Positions 19,174-29,296 of a DNA stretch of 64,000 nucleotides are shown here, piece by piece. The notes beneath the pieces were generated by a model. It searched no databases. It worked only from the letters and a program-made list of their open reading frames with translations, and had not been told where the DNA came from. Each line of letters opens with the position of its first letter. The first letter of the stretch is position 1. The stretch comes from Pseudomonas chlororaphis (GTDB taxonomy: Bacteria; Pseudomonadota; Gammaproteobacteria; Pseudomonadales; Pseudomonadaceae), in assembly GCF_001921865.1 (NCBI RefSeq), contig NZ_MSCT01000002.1, positions 290,059 through 354,058 on the forward strand, in the 5' to 3' direction. A program made the position numbers and the translations under genes.

Positions 19174-21090
19174 TCAAACCCGGAAACGCCCGACCAGGCC
19201 CTGCAAATGGGTCCCCAGGCGCGCCAGCTCGGCGCTGGAGGCCGCGGTTTCCTCGCTGGCTGCCGAGGTCTGCTCGGACACGTCGCGCACGTTCAGCACG
19301 CTCCTGTTGATTTCCTCGGCTACCGCGCTCTGCTGTTCGGCCGCGGCGGCGATCTGCTGGTTCATCGCCTGGATCGCCGAGACGGTGCGGGTGATGTTTT
19401 CCAGCGAGCCGCCGGCGCGACGGGTCAGCTCGACGCTGCTCTCGGTGAGGTTGCGGCTGTTGTCCATGATGGTCGCCACTTCCTGGGTGCCGTTCTGCAG
19501 GCCGACGATCAACTCCTCGATCTCTTCAGTGGACTTCTGGGTGCGCTGCGCCAGGCTGCGCACCTCGTCGGCGACCACGGCGAAACCGCGCCCGGCTTCG
19601 CCCGCGCGGGCGGCTTCGATAGCGGCGTTGAGGGCCAGCAGGTTGGTTTGCTGGGCCACCGACTTGATCACGTCGAGCACGCTGCCGATCTTGTCGCTTT
19701 CCTGCTTCAGGTGGCCCATGGCGTTGGTGGAGTTGCCGACCTCGGCCGCCAGGCGTTCGATCTGCGCGATGGCCTCGCCGACCACCTTGTCGCCTTCGCG
19801 GGCCTGCTGGTCGGCGGCAACGGCTGCCTCCGAGGCTTCTTCGGCGTTGCGCGCGACTTCCTGGACCGTGGCGGCCATTTCATTCATGGCGGTAGCGACC
19901 TGATCGGTCTCGACCTTCTGGCTGTTGACCCCGGCGCTGGTCTGCTCGGTCACGGCCGACAGCTGCTCGGCGGCGCTGGCAATCTGGGTCACGCCGTCGC
20001 CGATACCGCCGATCAGCTCGCGCAGGCTCTGGGTCATGCGTTGCATGGCGCGTTGCAGCTGGCCGAGTTCGTCGCGCCGCTCGACTTGCAGGTTCTCGCT
20101 GAGATCGCCCGACGCCACGCGCTCGACGACCTTGAGGGTCTGGCGCAGCGGGATGACGATCTGCCGGGTGATGCTCCAGGCGGCGACCAGGCCGAACAGC
20201 AGGGCCAGCACGGTGACGATGGCCAGGGTGCTTTTCGCCTGGGCGGCGTCGCTGTCGCGTTTTTCGGTCTGCGCGGCGGTCAGCTGCTTGCTGATTTCCA
20301 TCAGGCGATCGCCCTGGGCCGCCATGCGCTTGAGCGCGGCGGCGCTGGCTACCTGGGAGTCGCGGAACTCGCTGACGGCGGTGCGGTAACCCTTCAGGGA
20401 GTCGGTGGCTTGTTGCAGATTGGGCAGGTGTTGCTCCGGCAATCTGGCCGGCAGGCTGGCGAGGTTGTTCAGGGCGTTGTCGATGGCGTCCAGTGCTGGC
20501 TGTTCGGCCTCGGCCTTGCCGCTGTAGGTGTAGCCGCGGACCTGGAAGCGCGCTTGCTGGATCAGCTTGCTGAGGTCGATGACGCTGTTGAACTGCGCCA
20601 CGCTGTCGCCCTGCAGCAGGGCTTTTTCCACTTCGGCGACCCGGGCCACGGCGTTGTCGGCGGTGGCGCCGAGCTTGGCGCGGGCGGCTTCGCGGCTGGC
20701 AGTGGCGCGGGTGATGTCGGTGAACGCCAGCTTGTATTCGCTGACGGCGGCGAGCTGCTGGTCGATCATGGCGATGCTTTCAGGCATCTCCAGCATCTTG
20801 CGCGCGCTTTGCAGGCCTTCGTCGAGCTTGTTCAGCAGGTCGCTGACCGGCCCCGGGCCCTGTTCGCCGCGGCGCATTTCATAGTCCAGGCGTGCGTTGC
20901 GCAGGTCCTTGGTCAGTTCGTTGAGGCTTGAGATGTAGCCCAGCTTGTCGCCGCGCTCGATCACGCTGCCCAGGCCCATCCAACCGGTTACGGTAATCAG
21001 CAGGGTCAATAGCAGCACCAGACCGAAGCCAACGCCGAGTTTGAGGTTGACGCTCACATTTCCCAGACTTTGGGTTAACCAACGGTACAT
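19174..21090 (-). CDS. Methyl-accepting chemotaxis protein with helical ligand-binding domain
   Basis: This 638-residue chemoreceptor has a transmembrane segment at about 17-38, an all-helical periplasmic domain at about 39-286, a second transmembrane segment at 287-307, HAMP at about 308-360 and the cytoplasmic signalling domain. The hairpin tip motif [18 protein letters not shown] is intact and would contact CheA/CheW. A ligand domain of about 250 residues fits the HBM (helical bimodular) class. The same chromosomal position in P. aeruginosa holds, from memory, the 2-oxoglutarate receptor McpK (PA5072), so a carboxylic acid ligand is possible. No CheR-binding pentapeptide is seen at the C terminus. 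Confidence 0.9.
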   Translation of the reverse strand: MYRWLTQSLGNVSVNLKLGVGFGLVLLLTLLITVTGWMGLGSVIERGDKLGYISSLNELTKDLRNARLDYEMRRGEQGPGPVSDLLNKLDEGLQSARKMLEMPESIAMIDQQLAAVSEYKLAFTDITRATASREAARAKLGATADNAVARVAEVEKALLQGDSVAQFNSVIDLSKLIQQARFQVRGYTYSGKAEAEQPALDAIDNALNNLASLPARLPEQHLPNLQQATDSLKGYRTAVSEFRDSQVASAAALKRMAAQGDRLMEISKQLTAAQTEKRDSDAAQAKSTLAIVTVLALLFGLVAAWSITRQIVIPLRQTLKVVERVASGDLSENLQVERRDELGQLQRAMQRMTQSLRELIGGIGDGVTQIASAAEQLSAVTEQTSAGVNSQKVETDQVATAMNEMAATVQEVARNAEEASEAAVAADQQAREGDKVVGEAIAQIERLAAEVGNSTNAMGHLKQESDKIGSVLDVIKSVAQQTNLLALNAAIEAARAGEAGRGFAVVADEVRSLAQRTQKSTEEIEELIVGLQNGTQEVATIMDNSRNLTESSVELTRRAGGSLENITRTVSAIQAMNQQIAAAAEQQSAVAEEINRSVLNVRDVSEQTSAASEETAASSAELARLGTHLQGLVGRFRV

Positions 21091-21156
21091 GCCGTGAACT
21101 CCCTTGGACCATTAACAGGTTTTGTTCGGAGAATATCGGCAGAATCAGATAAATCT

Positions 21157-21235
21157 GAAGGAGCGCGCTTGCTCGCGATAGCGTCCTTGCAGAGACACCG
21201 CGTTGTCTCTATCGCCAGCAAGCTGGCTCCTACAC
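21157..21235. repeat. REP pair (family 1, diverged)
   Basis: The arms GGAGCGCGCTTGCTCGCGATA and TATCGCCAGCAAGCTGGCTCC are imperfect inverted copies. The spacer itself holds an AGAGACA hairpin. It lies between rsmE and the chemoreceptor gene, both on the minus strand. Confidence 0.75.
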
Positions 21236-21248
21236 AGGGGCGGTGGGG

Positions 21249-21956
21249 TCAGAACAGGCGGGCGAGCAGGGCGGTGACGGCGGTTTCGACGCGCAGGATG
21301 CGCTCGCCCAGTTGTACCGGTTGCAGGCCGGATTTGCCCAGCAGGTCGATTTCGTAGGGAATCCAGCCGCCTTCCGGACCGATGGCCAGGGTCACCGGCT
21401 CGTCCAGGCCGCGCGGGCAGGCCGGGTACTGGCCGGGATGGCCGACCAGCCCGAGGGTGCCTTCGGCCAGCGCCGGCAGGCGATCTTCGACGAAGGGCTT
21501 GAAGCGCTTCTCAATGAGCACTTCCGGCAGCACGCTGTCGCGGGCCTGTTCCAGGCCGAGGATCAGTTGCTCGCGGATCGCCTCGAGTTCGAGGAAGGGG
21601 GTTTGCCAGAAGCTTTTCTCGACCCGGTAGCTGTTCACCAGCACCAGCCGGGGGACGCCCATGGCGGCGACGGTCTGCAGCACCCGGCGGAGCATTTTAG
21701 GCCGTGGCAGGGCCAGCACCAGGGTCAGCGGCAGCTTGGCCGGCGGCGGTTGGTCGAGGCTGACTTGCAGTTCGGCTTCGCCGGGCTCCAGGCGCAGCAG
21801 TTCGGCCGAGCCCATCAGGCCGCCGATCCGGCCGACCCGCAGGCGGTCGCCCACCGCGGCGCGATGCACTTCCTGCATGTGGGTCAGGCGCCGATCGCGC
21901 AGGACGACACGGTCGGCCGCGATGAAGTCGGCCTCTTCGAGTAAGAGCAGGTTCAC
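21249..21956 (-). CDS. rsmE: 16S rRNA (uracil-1498-N3)-methyltransferase
   Basis: RsmE methylates U1498 of 16S rRNA with S-adenosylmethionine. The 235-residue SPOUT protein has an N-terminal PUA-like part ([17 protein letters not shown]) and a C-terminal knot with IGPEGGW and the [11 protein letters not shown] motif, which bind the methyl donor. The GTG start at 21956 overlaps the tatC stop (GTGA), so translation is probably coupled to tatC. No strong ribosome site is seen. Confidence 0.93.
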   Translation of the reverse strand: MNLLLLEEADFIAADRVVLRDRRLTHMQEVHRAAVGDRLRVGRIGGLMGSAELLRLEPGEAELQVSLDQPPPAKLPLTLVLALPRPKMLRRVLQTVAAMGVPRLVLVNSYRVEKSFWQTPFLELEAIREQLILGLEQARDSVLPEVLIEKRFKPFVEDRLPALAEGTLGLVGHPGQYPACPRGLDEPVTLAIGPEGGWIPYEIDLLGKSGLQPVQLGERILRVETAVTALLARLF

Positions 21957-22747
21957 GCTTGGGTCGCTGGCGGCTGGTCGTCGTGGTCTTCGGCCGGCTG
22001 GTCGTCCGGGTGGTCGCCGCGCTTGCTGATCAGGCTACCGAACAGGATGCCGATCTCGAACAGCAGCCACATCGGTACCGCGAGCAGGGTCTGGGAGAAG
22101 ATGTCCGGCGGGGTGAGGATCATGCCGACCACGAAGCAGCCGATGATCACGTACGGACGGATCTTCTTCAGGTAGGCGACGTCGACCACGCCGATCCACA
22201 CCAGCAACACCACGGCCACCGGGATCTCGAACGCCACGCCGAAGGCGAAGAACAGGGTCATGACGAAGTCGAGGTAGCTGGTGATGTCGGTCATCATTTC
22301 CACGCCGGCCGGGGTGGCGGCGGCGAAGAACTTGAAGATCAGCGGGAACACCAGGAAGTAGGCGAAAGCCATGCCGATATAGAACAGCAGGATGCTGGAG
22401 ACCAGCAGCGGCACGGCAATGCGCTTTTCGTGCTTGTACAGGCCGGGGGCGATGAAGCCCCAGATCTGGTGCAGGATCACCGGGATCGCCAGGAACAGCG
22501 ACACCATCATCGTCAGCTTGAGCGGGGTCAGGAACGGCGACGCGACGTCGGTGGCGATCATCGTCGCGCCCGCCGGCAGGTACTGGCGCAGCGGCGTGGA
22601 GACGATGGTGTAGATCTGCTGGGTGAAGGCGAACAGCCCGGCGAAGATCAGGAAGATCGCCGCCACGCAGCGCAGCAACCGGGTGCGCAACTCGGTGAGG
22701 TGCGACACCAGCGGCATGTGTTGGTCGTTTTCCGGAATTTCGCTCAT
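21953..22747 (-). CDS. tatC: Sec-independent protein translocase subunit TatC
   Basis: TatC is the multi-span receptor of the twin-arginine pathway, which exports folded proteins across the inner membrane. The 264-residue protein has six hydrophobic segments. The N-terminal [12 protein letters not shown] and the FEIPV motif between segments 3 and 4 are conserved. The acidic, glutamine-rich tail ([15 protein letters not shown]) is cytoplasmic. Its ATG overlaps the tatB stop by four bases. Confidence 0.96.
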   Translation of the reverse strand: MSEIPENDQHMPLVSHLTELRTRLLRCVAAIFLIFAGLFAFTQQIYTIVSTPLRQYLPAGATMIATDVASPFLTPLKLTMMVSLFLAIPVILHQIWGFIAPGLYKHEKRIAVPLLVSSILLFYIGMAFAYFLVFPLIFKFFAAATPAGVEMMTDITSYLDFVMTLFFAFGVAFEIPVAVVLLVWIGVVDVAYLKKIRPYVIIGCFVVGMILTPPDIFSQTLLAVPMWLLFEIGILFGSLISKRGDHPDDQPAEDHDDQPPATQA

Positions 22748-23169
22748 GGGGCTCGCGGCGGCAAAGTAGGGTCGTGGGGGGCTGGCGTGACGGCTGGGGT
22801 CACAGGCGCAACCGGTTCGGCCGGTGCAGGCGCCGCGGCGACAGGGCTAGCAGTTTCAGGTGCCGCAACGGGTGCCTGGATGCTCTGCTCGGCCACGGGC
22901 TCGACCGGCGTCGGCTGTTGCTGGGTCGGATTGAGGATTTTCCGGGCTTCCTGTTCCAGCGACAGAATGTGTTCGTTGTGCAGTTGCCGACGAATTTCGT
23001 CGGCACCGATTTCCCGTTCAACTTCCTGTTTGATCGCGTTGAAGCTGCGCTTCAAGCGGCCGACCCACAGGCCGGCCGTGCGCGCGGCGCCCGGCAGGCG
23101 CTCGGGGCCGAGTACCAGCAGGGCCACCAGGCCGACGAGCAGCAGTTCAGAGAAGCTGATACCAAACAT
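22744..23169 (-). CDS. tatB: Sec-independent protein translocase subunit TatB
   Basis: TatB joins TatC in recognising twin-arginine signal peptides. The 141-residue protein begins [19 protein letters not shown], a single membrane segment with the conserved Glu8, followed by the GPERLP hinge and an amphipathic helix. A proline/alanine-rich tail ends it. The gene lies ten bases after tatA and overlaps tatC. Confidence 0.95.
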   Translation of the reverse strand: MFGISFSELLLVGLVALLVLGPERLPGAARTAGLWVGRLKRSFNAIKQEVEREIGADEIRRQLHNEHILSLEQEARKILNPTQQQPTPVEPVAEQSIQAPVAAPETASPVAAAPAPAEPVAPVTPAVTPAPHDPTLPPRAP

Positions 23170-23179
23170 TAGTCAGTGC

Positions 23180-23458
23180 TCACGAGTCTTTGCGGGTCGG
23201 CTCTTCGACTTTTTGCGCCTGCACGTCGATGGTGTGCGGCTGGCTCAGCGGCGCGCTTTGCGGCTGGGCTGGCGAAGCAGCCTGGGCGGTCGGCGGCACG
23301 CCAGGTTCGGCGGGCTTCTCGTCGTCGTTCATGGCCTTGCGAAAGCCCTTGATCGATTCGCCGACGTCGGTACCGAGGTTTTTCAGTTTCTTGGTGCCGA
23401 ATACCAGCACCACGACAACCAGAATGACGATCCAGTGTTTCCAGTCAAAAATGCCCAT
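23180..23458 (-). CDS. tatA: Sec-independent protein translocase subunit TatA
   Basis: TatA oligomers form the transport path of the Tat system. The 92-residue protein begins [20 protein letters not shown], then the [10 protein letters not shown] hinge and an amphipathic helix containing [11 protein letters not shown]. The tail is Pro/Ala/Gln-rich. The start at 23458 follows GAGAGGAAA and agrees with the family; longer frames upstream run into hisE. Confidence 0.95.
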   Translation of the reverse strand: MGIFDWKHWIVILVVVVLVFGTKKLKNLGTDVGESIKGFRKAMNDDEKPAEPGVPPTAQAASPAQPQSAPLSQPHTIDVQAQKVEEPTRKDS

Positions 23459-23483
23459 GCTGCGTTTCCTCTCTAAATGATGT

Positions 23484-23816
23484 TCAGGCGGACGGGCGCG
23501 AGGCTTTCTCGGCGTGTCCGGACAAGCCGAAGCGCCGGTCCAGTTCATCGAGAACGGCCTGCGGGTGCTGCCCCAGCTGGGCGAGCATGACCAGGGTATG
23601 GAACCACAAGTCGGCGGTTTCGTAGATTACATCGCTGCAGTCGCCGCTGCTCGCGGCATCCTTGGCGGCAATGATGGTTTCCACCGATTCCTCGCCGACC
23701 TTTTCCAGAATCTTGTTCAGGCCCTTGTGGTACAGGCTGGCGACATAGGAGGTGTCGGCGGCGGCGCCTTTGCGCTCTTCCAGCACCTGGGCCAGACGGG
23801 TCAGGGTATCGCTCAT
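23484..23816 (-). CDS. hisE: Phosphoribosyl-ATP pyrophosphatase
   Basis: HisE removes pyrophosphate from phosphoribosyl-ATP, the second step of histidine synthesis. The 110-residue all-helical protein carries the MazG-like motif [15 protein letters not shown] and the helix [17 protein letters not shown] that bind magnesium and nucleotide. It starts two bases after the hisI stop. Histidine synthesis genes here are separate from the histidine degradation genes at the start of the window. Confidence 0.95.
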   Translation of the reverse strand: MSDTLTRLAQVLEERKGAAADTSYVASLYHKGLNKILEKVGEESVETIIAAKDAASSGDCSDVIYETADLWFHTLVMLAQLGQHPQAVLDELDRRFGLSGHAEKASRPSA

Positions 23817-23818
23817 GT

Positions 23819-24211
23819 TCAGTGTCCTGCTTGATAGATCGCGTGCGGGTCTTTGAGTACCGGGTCGACCGTTTTCCAGTCGCCGTTTTCGTAGACGCGG
23901 TAGAAGCAGCTCTGGCGGCCCGTATGGCAGGCAATGTCGCCGATCTGTTCGACCATCAGGATGATGACGTCGGCATCGCAGTCCAGGCGCATTTCGTGGA
24001 GCTTTTGCACGTGCCCGGACTCTTCGCCCTTGCGCCACAGCTTGCCACGCGAACGTGACCAGTAGATGGCACGGTTTTCAGCGGCGGTCAGGCTCAGCGC
24101 CTCGCGGTTCATCCAGGCCATCATCAGCACGCGCCCGGTCTTGTGATCCTGGGCGATGGCCGGCACCAGGCCGTCAGCGTCCCATTTGATCTCGTCCAGC
24201 CAATCTTTCAT
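23819..24211 (-). CDS. hisI: Phosphoribosyl-AMP cyclohydrolase
   Basis: HisI opens the purine ring of phosphoribosyl-AMP, the third step of histidine synthesis. The 130-residue protein has MAWMNREAL, the metal-binding [10 protein letters not shown] and the zinc-binding [12 protein letters not shown]. The ATG at 24211 gives the family length and has GGAG six bases upstream. An ATG at 24226 would add five residues. HisI and HisE are separate proteins here, not the fused HisIE of enterobacteria. Confidence 0.95.
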   Translation of the reverse strand: MKDWLDEIKWDADGLVPAIAQDHKTGRVLMMAWMNREALSLTAAENRAIYWSRSRGKLWRKGEESGHVQKLHEMRLDCDADVIILMVEQIGDIACHTGRQSCFYRVYENGDWKTVDPVLKDPHAIYQAGH

Positions 24212-24292
24212 CTTCGACTCCGACAACAGGGTTCGACGCGCTCGTCGAGCCTCGGCGATGGGAAACAGTGTGCCAGCCGCTAGCCCCGCTGG

Positions 24293-25897
24293 CTATCGGC
24301 GCACGACCAGATACAAGCCCACGGCAAGCATGATGCCGGCCGGCCAGTGACCCAGTTCGTGCAGCGGTCCGCCGGCCGCGAGGATCGCGCCGCCGCCCAG
24401 GTGCGCCGCGCCGATAAGCCGCAGGAGCCAGTCGTCCTTGCGCCGCTGCCAGGGTGGCGCGGGGTCGTGGGCGTGGGGCTGGGACATGCGCTCGAGCAGG
24501 TCGCGGGTCATGTTGGCCAGGTGCGGCAGCTGCTCGACCTGGCTGTGCAGGTTGCCCAGCAAGGCTTTCGGGCTGACGCGCTCGCGCATCCAGCGTTCGA
24601 GGAACGGCTGGGCGGTGTTCCACAGGTCCAGGTCCGGGTACAGCTGGCGGCCCAGGCCTTCGATGTTCAGCAGGGTCTTTTGCAGCAGGACCAGCTGCGG
24701 CTGCACTTCCATGTTGAAGCGGCGAGCGGTCTGGAACAGGCGCATCAGCACTTGGCCGAAGGAAATATCCTTTAACGGTTTTTCGAAGATCGGCTCGCAC
24801 ACGGTGCGGATCGCCGCTTCGAATTCGTTGAGTTTGGTCTCGGCTGGCACCCAGCCCGAGTCGATGTGCAACTGCGCCACGCGGCGGTAATCGCGCTTGA
24901 AGAAGGCGAACAGGTTGCGGGCCAGGTAATCCTGGTCCTCGGGGGTCAGGCTGCCGACGATGCCGCAGTCGATGGCAATGTATTGCGGGCTCCACGGCTG
25001 CACGGTGCTGACGAAGATGTTGCCCGGGTGCATGTCGGCGTGGAAGAAGCTGTCGCGGAACACCTGGGTGAAGAAGATTTCCACCCCGCGCTCGGCGAGC
25101 ATTTTCATATCGGTGCGCTGGTCGGCGAGGGTCGCCAGGTCAGTGACCTGGATCCCGTAGATGCGCTCCATGACCAGTACTTTCGGCCGGCACCAGTCCC
25201 AGTAGACCTGGGGCACGTAAAGCAGCGGCGAGCCTTCGAAGTTGCGTTTGAGCTGGCTGGCGTTGGCCGCCTCGCGCAACAGGTCGAGTTCGTCGTAGAT
25301 GGTCTTTTCGTAATCGCTGACCACGTCCACCGGGTGCAGCAGGCGGGCGTCGGCCGAGAGCTTTTCGGCGGCGCGGGCGAGGATGAACAGCCAGGCCAGG
25401 TCTTGCGCGATGATCGGCTTGAGGCCCGGGCGGATGACCTTGACCACCACTTCTTCGCCGCTCTTGAGCTGGGCGGCGTGCACTTGCGCCACCGAGGCCG
25501 AGGCCAGGGGCTCGATATCGAAGCGGCTGAAGACGTCGCTGATTTTCTTGCCCAGTTGTTCCTCGATCAACGCCACCGACTTCTTCGAGTCGAAGGGCGG
25601 CACGCGGTCCTGCAGCAGCATCAGTTCGTCGGCGATGTCTTCGGGCAGCAGGTCGCGGCGGGTCGAGAGAATCTGCCCGAACTTGATGAAGATCGGCCCC
25701 AGGTCCTGCAAGGCCAGGCGCAGGCGTGCGCCGCGGCTCAACTCCAGCGGCTTGCGCGGGAACCAGCGCCAGGGCAAGGCATAGCGTAGTGCCAGGAGGA
25801 ACCAGGGTAGGGGCAGGGCGAACAGCAGGTCATCGAGGCGGTAGCGGATCACGACGCGCTGGATGCGCAACAAACGGCGGACGGCAAGCAGCTTCAT
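24293..25897 (-). CDS. ubiB: UbiB, atypical kinase-like ubiquinone biosynthesis protein
   Basis: UbiB is a membrane-anchored ATPase of the ADCK/COQ8 family needed for ubiquinone synthesis. The 534-residue protein has the signature KxGQ element ([16 protein letters not shown]), the alanine-rich loop ([11 protein letters not shown]), VVVKVIRPG with the catalytic lysine, [10 protein letters not shown] and AIDCGIVG, which replaces the usual kinase DFG. Two hydrophobic segments close the C terminus. Its ATG overlaps the ubiJ stop by four bases. Confidence 0.95.
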   Translation of the reverse strand: MKLLAVRRLLRIQRVVIRYRLDDLLFALPLPWFLLALRYALPWRWFPRKPLELSRGARLRLALQDLGPIFIKFGQILSTRRDLLPEDIADELMLLQDRVPPFDSKKSVALIEEQLGKKISDVFSRFDIEPLASASVAQVHAAQLKSGEEVVVKVIRPGLKPIIAQDLAWLFILARAAEKLSADARLLHPVDVVSDYEKTIYDELDLLREAANASQLKRNFEGSPLLYVPQVYWDWCRPKVLVMERIYGIQVTDLATLADQRTDMKMLAERGVEIFFTQVFRDSFFHADMHPGNIFVSTVQPWSPQYIAIDCGIVGSLTPEDQDYLARNLFAFFKRDYRRVAQLHIDSGWVPAETKLNEFEAAIRTVCEPIFEKPLKDISFGQVLMRLFQTARRFNMEVQPQLVLLQKTLLNIEGLGRQLYPDLDLWNTAQPFLERWMRERVSPKALLGNLHSQVEQLPHLANMTRDLLERMSQPHAHDPAPPWQRRKDDWLLRLIGAAHLGGGAILAAGGPLHELGHWPAGIMLAVGLYLVVRR

Positions 25898-26517
25898 GCG
25901 TTATCGCTTGGGTCAAGGGATCGGGAAAGGCGCTCGAAGCGCGCCTCGAGGCGTTCCAGGTCGAGCTTGACCCGGTCCAGTTCGCTGAAGCGGGCTTCGG
26001 CTTCGCGCTGGCCCACCAGGGTGCGCGATTCCTCGGCCAGGTACTCGGCGAGGTTCTGGTTCAGGCTGGCGAAACCCTGGCGATACCAGCGCGCGCGGCT
26101 GCGCACATGGCCGCTGAACAGCTGGGTGGCCACCGGGCCGAGCCAGCGCGAGAGTTCGTACTCCCAGTCCAGCTCCAGGTCCTGGAGGACCGCCGCCAGC
26201 TCCAGCAATACACCGCTGTCGCCTTCCAGCTCGACCTCGGGGCCGTGCAGCACCGAGGTCTTGTCCTGGCTCAGGGCCAGGCGCACCAGGCTCGCGGCCG
26301 GAGCCCGGAGGGTGCAGTCGGCGTCGGCCGCCCAGTGCGAGGCGAGGGTCAGGCCCTCGTCGCTGGGGATGACGAACAGCTGCACGCTGGGGCTGCGGCA
26401 ATCGACGGCGATGACTTTGCCGTTCAAGTGCTGCAAGCGTGGCAAAGCCGTGCTGTCGAGACGCAATACACGGTTGAGGCCGTGCTCGACGCTGGCAAGC
26501 AGGCCGCTGAACAACAT
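25894..26517 (-). CDS. ubiJ: UbiJ, SCP2-domain ubiquinone biosynthesis accessory factor
   Basis: UbiJ binds lipids and helps assemble the soluble complex that carries out the late ubiquinone steps. The 207-residue protein has an SCP2-like domain in the N-terminal half ([26 protein letters not shown]) and a C-terminal coiled region ([19 protein letters not shown]). Its ATG shares one base with the ubiE stop, and its stop overlaps ubiB, so ubiE-ubiJ-ubiB form one tightly coupled unit. Confidence 0.92.
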   Translation of the reverse strand: MLFSGLLASVEHGLNRVLRLDSTALPRLQHLNGKVIAVDCRSPSVQLFVIPSDEGLTLASHWAADADCTLRAPAASLVRLALSQDKTSVLHGPEVELEGDSGVLLELAAVLQDLELDWEYELSRWLGPVATQLFSGHVRSRARWYRQGFASLNQNLAEYLAEESRTLVGQREAEARFSELDRVKLDLERLEARFERLSRSLDPSDNA

Positions 26518-27287
26518 CAGGGCTTGATGCCGCGATGCAGGGCGACGATGCCCGCGGTCATGTTGTGATAGGTCACGCGATCGAAACCGGCCTCGACCAT
26601 CATCGACTTCAGGGTTTCCTGGTTCGGGTGCATGCGGATCGATTCGGCCAGGTAGCGATAGCTTTCCGAGTCGTTGGTGATCAGCTTGCCGGCCAGCGGC
26701 ATGAAGGCGAACGAATAGGCGTCGTAGACCTTGGACATCAGCGCGTTGGTGGGCTTGGAGAACTCCAGCACCAGCAGGCGACCGCCGGGCTTGAGCACGC
26801 GCAGCATCGAGCGCAGGGCATCTTCCTTGTGGGTCACGTTGCGCAGGCCGAAGGCAATGGTCACAACGTCGAAATGGTTGTCCGGGAACGGCAGTTTTTC
26901 CGCGTCGGCCTGAACGAATTCGATGTTGCCGGCCACGCCCTTGTCGAGCAGGCGGTCGCGACCGACCTTGAGCATGGAGGCATTGATGTCCGCCAGCACT
27001 ACCTGGCCAGTAGGGCCCACCAGCTGGGAAAACTTGCGGGTCAGGTCGCCGGTGCCGCCGGCGATGTCCAGCACGCGGTTGCCGGCACGAACGCCGGACA
27101 GCTCGATCGTGAAGCGTTTCCACAGGCGATGCATGCCACCGGACAAAACGTCGTTCATCAGGTCGTACTTGGCCGCTACCGAGTGGAACACCTCGGCGAC
27201 TTTTTCCGCCTTCTGGCTTTCCGGAACGTTTTTGAAGCCGAAGTGCGTGGTGGGTTCGGCATCGCTGCCTTTGCGCTGATCAGTCAT
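26517..27287 (-). CDS. ubiE: Ubiquinone/menaquinone biosynthesis C-methyltransferase
   Basis: UbiE methylates the quinone ring (2-methoxy-6-polyprenyl-benzoquinol step) with S-adenosylmethionine. The 256-residue protein has motif I ([11 protein letters not shown]), [19 protein letters not shown] near the N terminus, and [30 protein letters not shown]. The start at 27287 (MTDQRKG) gives the family length; longer readings extend across the divergent promoter region. It is divergent from the PHA-associated gene at 27443. Confidence 0.95.
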   Translation of the reverse strand: MTDQRKGSDAEPTTHFGFKNVPESQKAEKVAEVFHSVAAKYDLMNDVLSGGMHRLWKRFTIELSGVRAGNRVLDIAGGTGDLTRKFSQLVGPTGQVVLADINASMLKVGRDRLLDKGVAGNIEFVQADAEKLPFPDNHFDVVTIAFGLRNVTHKEDALRSMLRVLKPGGRLLVLEFSKPTNALMSKVYDAYSFAFMPLAGKLITNDSESYRYLAESIRMHPNQETLKSMMVEAGFDRVTYHNMTAGIVALHRGIKP

Positions 27288-27442
27288 ATCGCTGTCACCA
27301 AAAAAGAATGCGGGACATTCTAATCCCGGTGGCGGTCTTTGTCTTGGCAAGGCTGAATGTAAGATAGTGAAGCGCCGGGGCGTTTTGACGCAGCTCAGCT
27401 CAAGACGCTCCAGGCAAGTCCCGATAAAACAGGAGTCATTCA

Positions 27443-27718
27443 ATGGCCCGTATAAGTGTTGAGCGTGCCCATGGCCTGGGTAAGGAAGCAGCCCGCGAAA
27501 AGGCTGACCAGTTGGCGCAGAAACTGGCCGATCAATATGGCCTGGAGCCGCAGTGGGCGGGCGATACCCTGAACCTCAAGCGTTCCGGGGTCAAAGGAGC
27601 GGTGCAGGTGCGCGACGACTCGATCCGGGTCGATGTCGAGCTGGGCCTGCTGATGTCCGCCATGAGCGGCATGATCAAGTCGGAAATCGAAAAGGCCCTG
27701 GATAAAGCCCTGGTCTGA
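27443..27718 (+). CDS. Polyhydroxyalkanoic acid system family protein
   Basis: This 91-residue protein matches a small family found beside pha loci in Pseudomonas (PA5062-like). It begins [22 protein letters not shown], an amphipathic helix, followed by a strand-rich core ([28 protein letters not shown]) and a C-terminal helix. The fold and function are not established. Linkage to phaI and phaF suggests a granule-associated or regulatory part. The ATG has an AGGAG element upstream. Confidence 0.75.
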   Translation: MARISVERAHGLGKEAAREKADQLAQKLADQYGLEPQWAGDTLNLKRSGVKGAVQVRDDSIRVDVELGLLMSAMSGMIKSEIEKALDKALV

Positions 27719-27821
27719 GCCTTTTGTGCGGCGGTCGGTCTACCGGCGGTTCCGGGCGTTGCAATGGCGCCCGCGAAGGGATTGCCGGGCCGTCGATCGC
27801 TGCCGTGGTTACCCGCCTTTC

Positions 27822-27850
27822 ATGACATTGGTTAGGGTGCCGATTCTAAT
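27822..27850 (+). promoter_or_regulatory. Candidate sigma-70 promoter of phaIF
   Basis: ATGACA, 17 bases, then TCTAAT each differ from consensus at one position. The -10 ends 74 bases before the phaI start. It is a candidate target for the activator PhaD encoded at the far end of the opposing pha operon. Confidence 0.5.
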
Positions 27851-27924
27851 TTTTCTCACTACTTTGTGCCTGAGCCCACTTTCCTGCGGGCAGTTCCTCA
27901 AACCTTCCGCGCGTGAGGTGCACC

Positions 27925-28347
27925 ATGGCCAAAGTAATTCTGAAGAAAAAAGTTGATGCCGCATCAACCACTCTGAGCGAAGTCAAATCCTATGCCCGCA
28001 AGATCTGGCTGGCTGGCCTGGGTGCCTACACCAAGGTCGGCCAGGAAGGCAGCGAGTACTTTCAAGAGTTGGTAAAGGCCGGTCAAGGCGTTGAAAAGAA
28101 AGGCAAAAAAGTTGTGACTGAACAACTTGAGGCCGCCAACAGTCAGATTGAAAGCGTGAAGGGTGATGTCACCAGTCTCAAAGGCAAAGTCGAAGTGCAG
28201 TTGGATAAAGTCGAAAAGGCTTTCGACACGCGCGTCGCAAGTGCCTTGAATCGCATCGGCATTCCGTCTAAACATGACGTTGAGACACTCTCTGCTAAGC
28301 TCGATGAGCTGACGGCATTGCTCGAACGTGTCGCGCGTAAACATTAA
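27925..28347 (+). CDS. phaI: Phasin PhaI
   Basis: PhaI coats the surface of medium-chain PHA granules. The 140-residue phasin is almost wholly helical. SYARKIWLAGLGAYTKVGQEGSEYF is the conserved granule-binding motif, shared nearly word for word with PhaF next door, and the C-terminal helix (LSAKLDELTALLERVARKH) is a leucine-rich coil for oligomerisation. The ATG at 27925 follows GAGGTG; the GTG at 27913 is rejected. An AAGAAAAA motif starts 18 bases into the gene and could be read by Hfq/Crc, though lysine codons alone can produce it. Confidence 0.93.
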   Translation: MAKVILKKKVDAASTTLSEVKSYARKIWLAGLGAYTKVGQEGSEYFQELVKAGQGVEKKGKKVVTEQLEAANSQIESVKGDVTSLKGKVEVQLDKVEKAFDTRVASALNRIGIPSKHDVETLSAKLDELTALLERVARKH

Positions 28348-28357
28348 GGAGAACGGG

Positions 28358-29224
28358 ATGGCTGGTAAAAAGAATACTGAAAAAGAAGGCAGCTCGTGGA
28401 TCGGGAAAGTCGAAGACTACTCCCGTAAAATCTGGCTTGCTGGTTTAGGCGTGTACTCGAAAATCGACACTGACGGCAGCAAGCTTTTCGAGACGCTGGT
28501 CAAAGACGGCGAAAAAGCCGAGAAACTCACCAAAAGCGCTGTCGGCAAGACAGTCGACGCCGCCAAGGATTCCGCGAGTTCGGCGAAGTCGCGCATCAGC
28601 GGTGTCAAAGACCGCGCGCTGGGCAAGTGGGATGAGCTGGAAGGCGCATTCGACAAACGCTTGAACAGTGCCATTTCGCGTCTGGGCGTGCCTAGCCGCA
28701 ATGAAGTGAAGGCGTTGCACAGCAAAGTCGACACCCTGACCAAACAGATCGAAAAACTTACAGGCGCCAAGGTGGCTCCGGTCGCAGCCAAGACTGCGGC
28801 GGCCAAGCCAGCAGCCAAACCCGCGGCCAAGCCTCTGGTCAAGGCAGCAGCCAAGCCGGCTGCCAAGGCTGCGGCCAAACCCGCGGCCAAGCCAGCAGCT
28901 AAACCTGTAGCCAAAACCGCGGCGGCCAAGCCGGCTGCAAAACCTGCGGCCAAGCCGGTAGCGGCCAAGCCAGCGGCAAAACCTGCGGCCAAACCGGCTG
29001 CCAAGCCAGTCGCTAAAACCGCAGCGGCCAAACCTGCCGCGAAACCGGCAGCGGCGAAGAAGCCAGCGGTGAAAAAGCCGGTAGCTCCAAAGGCTTCCGC
29101 GCCCAAGCCTGCAGTTGCCGCCAAGCCGGCAGCAGCGGCCAGCTCCGCGAACTCCGCAGCGGCGCCAGCCCCTGTCGTCACCCCGACTGCCGCGCCGACA
29201 ACGACGCCAACCAGTCAGTCCTGA
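28358..29224 (+). CDS. phaF: Phasin PhaF with histone H1-like tail
   Basis: PhaF links PHA granules to the nucleoid and helps distribute granules at division. The 288-residue protein has an N-terminal phasin domain (WIGKVEDYSRKIWLAGLGVYSK), a coiled segment to about residue 135, and a C-terminal AAKP-rich tail (about residues 138-265) of histone H1 type that binds DNA non-specifically. It begins ten bases after phaI with a strong AAGGAG site. The number of AAKP units is likely to vary between strains. Confidence 0.95.
   Translation: MAGKKNTEKEGSSWIGKVEDYSRKIWLAGLGVYSKIDTDGSKLFETLVKDGEKAEKLTKSAVGKTVDAAKDSASSAKSRISGVKDRALGKWDELEGAFDKRLNSAISRLGVPSRNEVKALHSKVDTLTKQIEKLTGAKVAPVAAKTAAAKPAAKPAAKPLVKAAAKPAAKAAAKPAAKPAAKPVAKTAAAKPAAKPAAKPVAAKPAAKPAAKPAAKPVAKTAAAKPAAKPAAAKKPAVKKPVAPKASAPKPAVAAKPAAAASSANSAAAPAPVVTPTAAPTTTPTSQS
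28785..29110 (+). repeat. AAKP-coding tandem repeats within phaF
   Basis: Short imperfect units of about 12 bases, based on GCCAAGCCGGCT, repeat through this stretch. They encode Ala-Ala-Lys-Pro. They are part of the coding sequence and are not an independent element. Confidence 0.85.
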
Positions 29225-29239
29225 TTCTTTCGGGACCTG

Positions 29240-29275
29240 CAAAAACGCCCGGCCTGCCAAGGTCGGGCGTTTTTG
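29240..29275. terminator. Bidirectional terminator between phaF and phaD
   Basis: The inverted arms ACGCCCGGCC (29245-29254) and GGTCGGGCGT (29261-29270) are flanked by A-run and T-run, so the hairpin can end transcription from either side of this convergent pair. Confidence 0.9.
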
Positions 29276-29296
29276 TTTGGGGGCTTTCGAAGCCGC

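Noticed and set aside
19120..20931. Open frame of 603 codons on the plus strand opposite the chemoreceptor gene
   Set aside because: The minus strand encodes a complete chemoreceptor with all its domains; the plus frame has no motif and starts in a REP element.
27726..27956. Small frame resembling a mini-lipoprotein (LTTLCLSPLSCGQ) before phaI
   Set aside because: The cysteine context (PLSC) does not fit a lipobox well, the frame overlaps the phaI start, and the likely phaIF promoter lies inside it.
28785..29110. Regular short repeats that could suggest a CRISPR or satellite array
   Set aside because: They are in frame within phaF and encode AAKP units. Spacing and unit length do not fit a CRISPR array.
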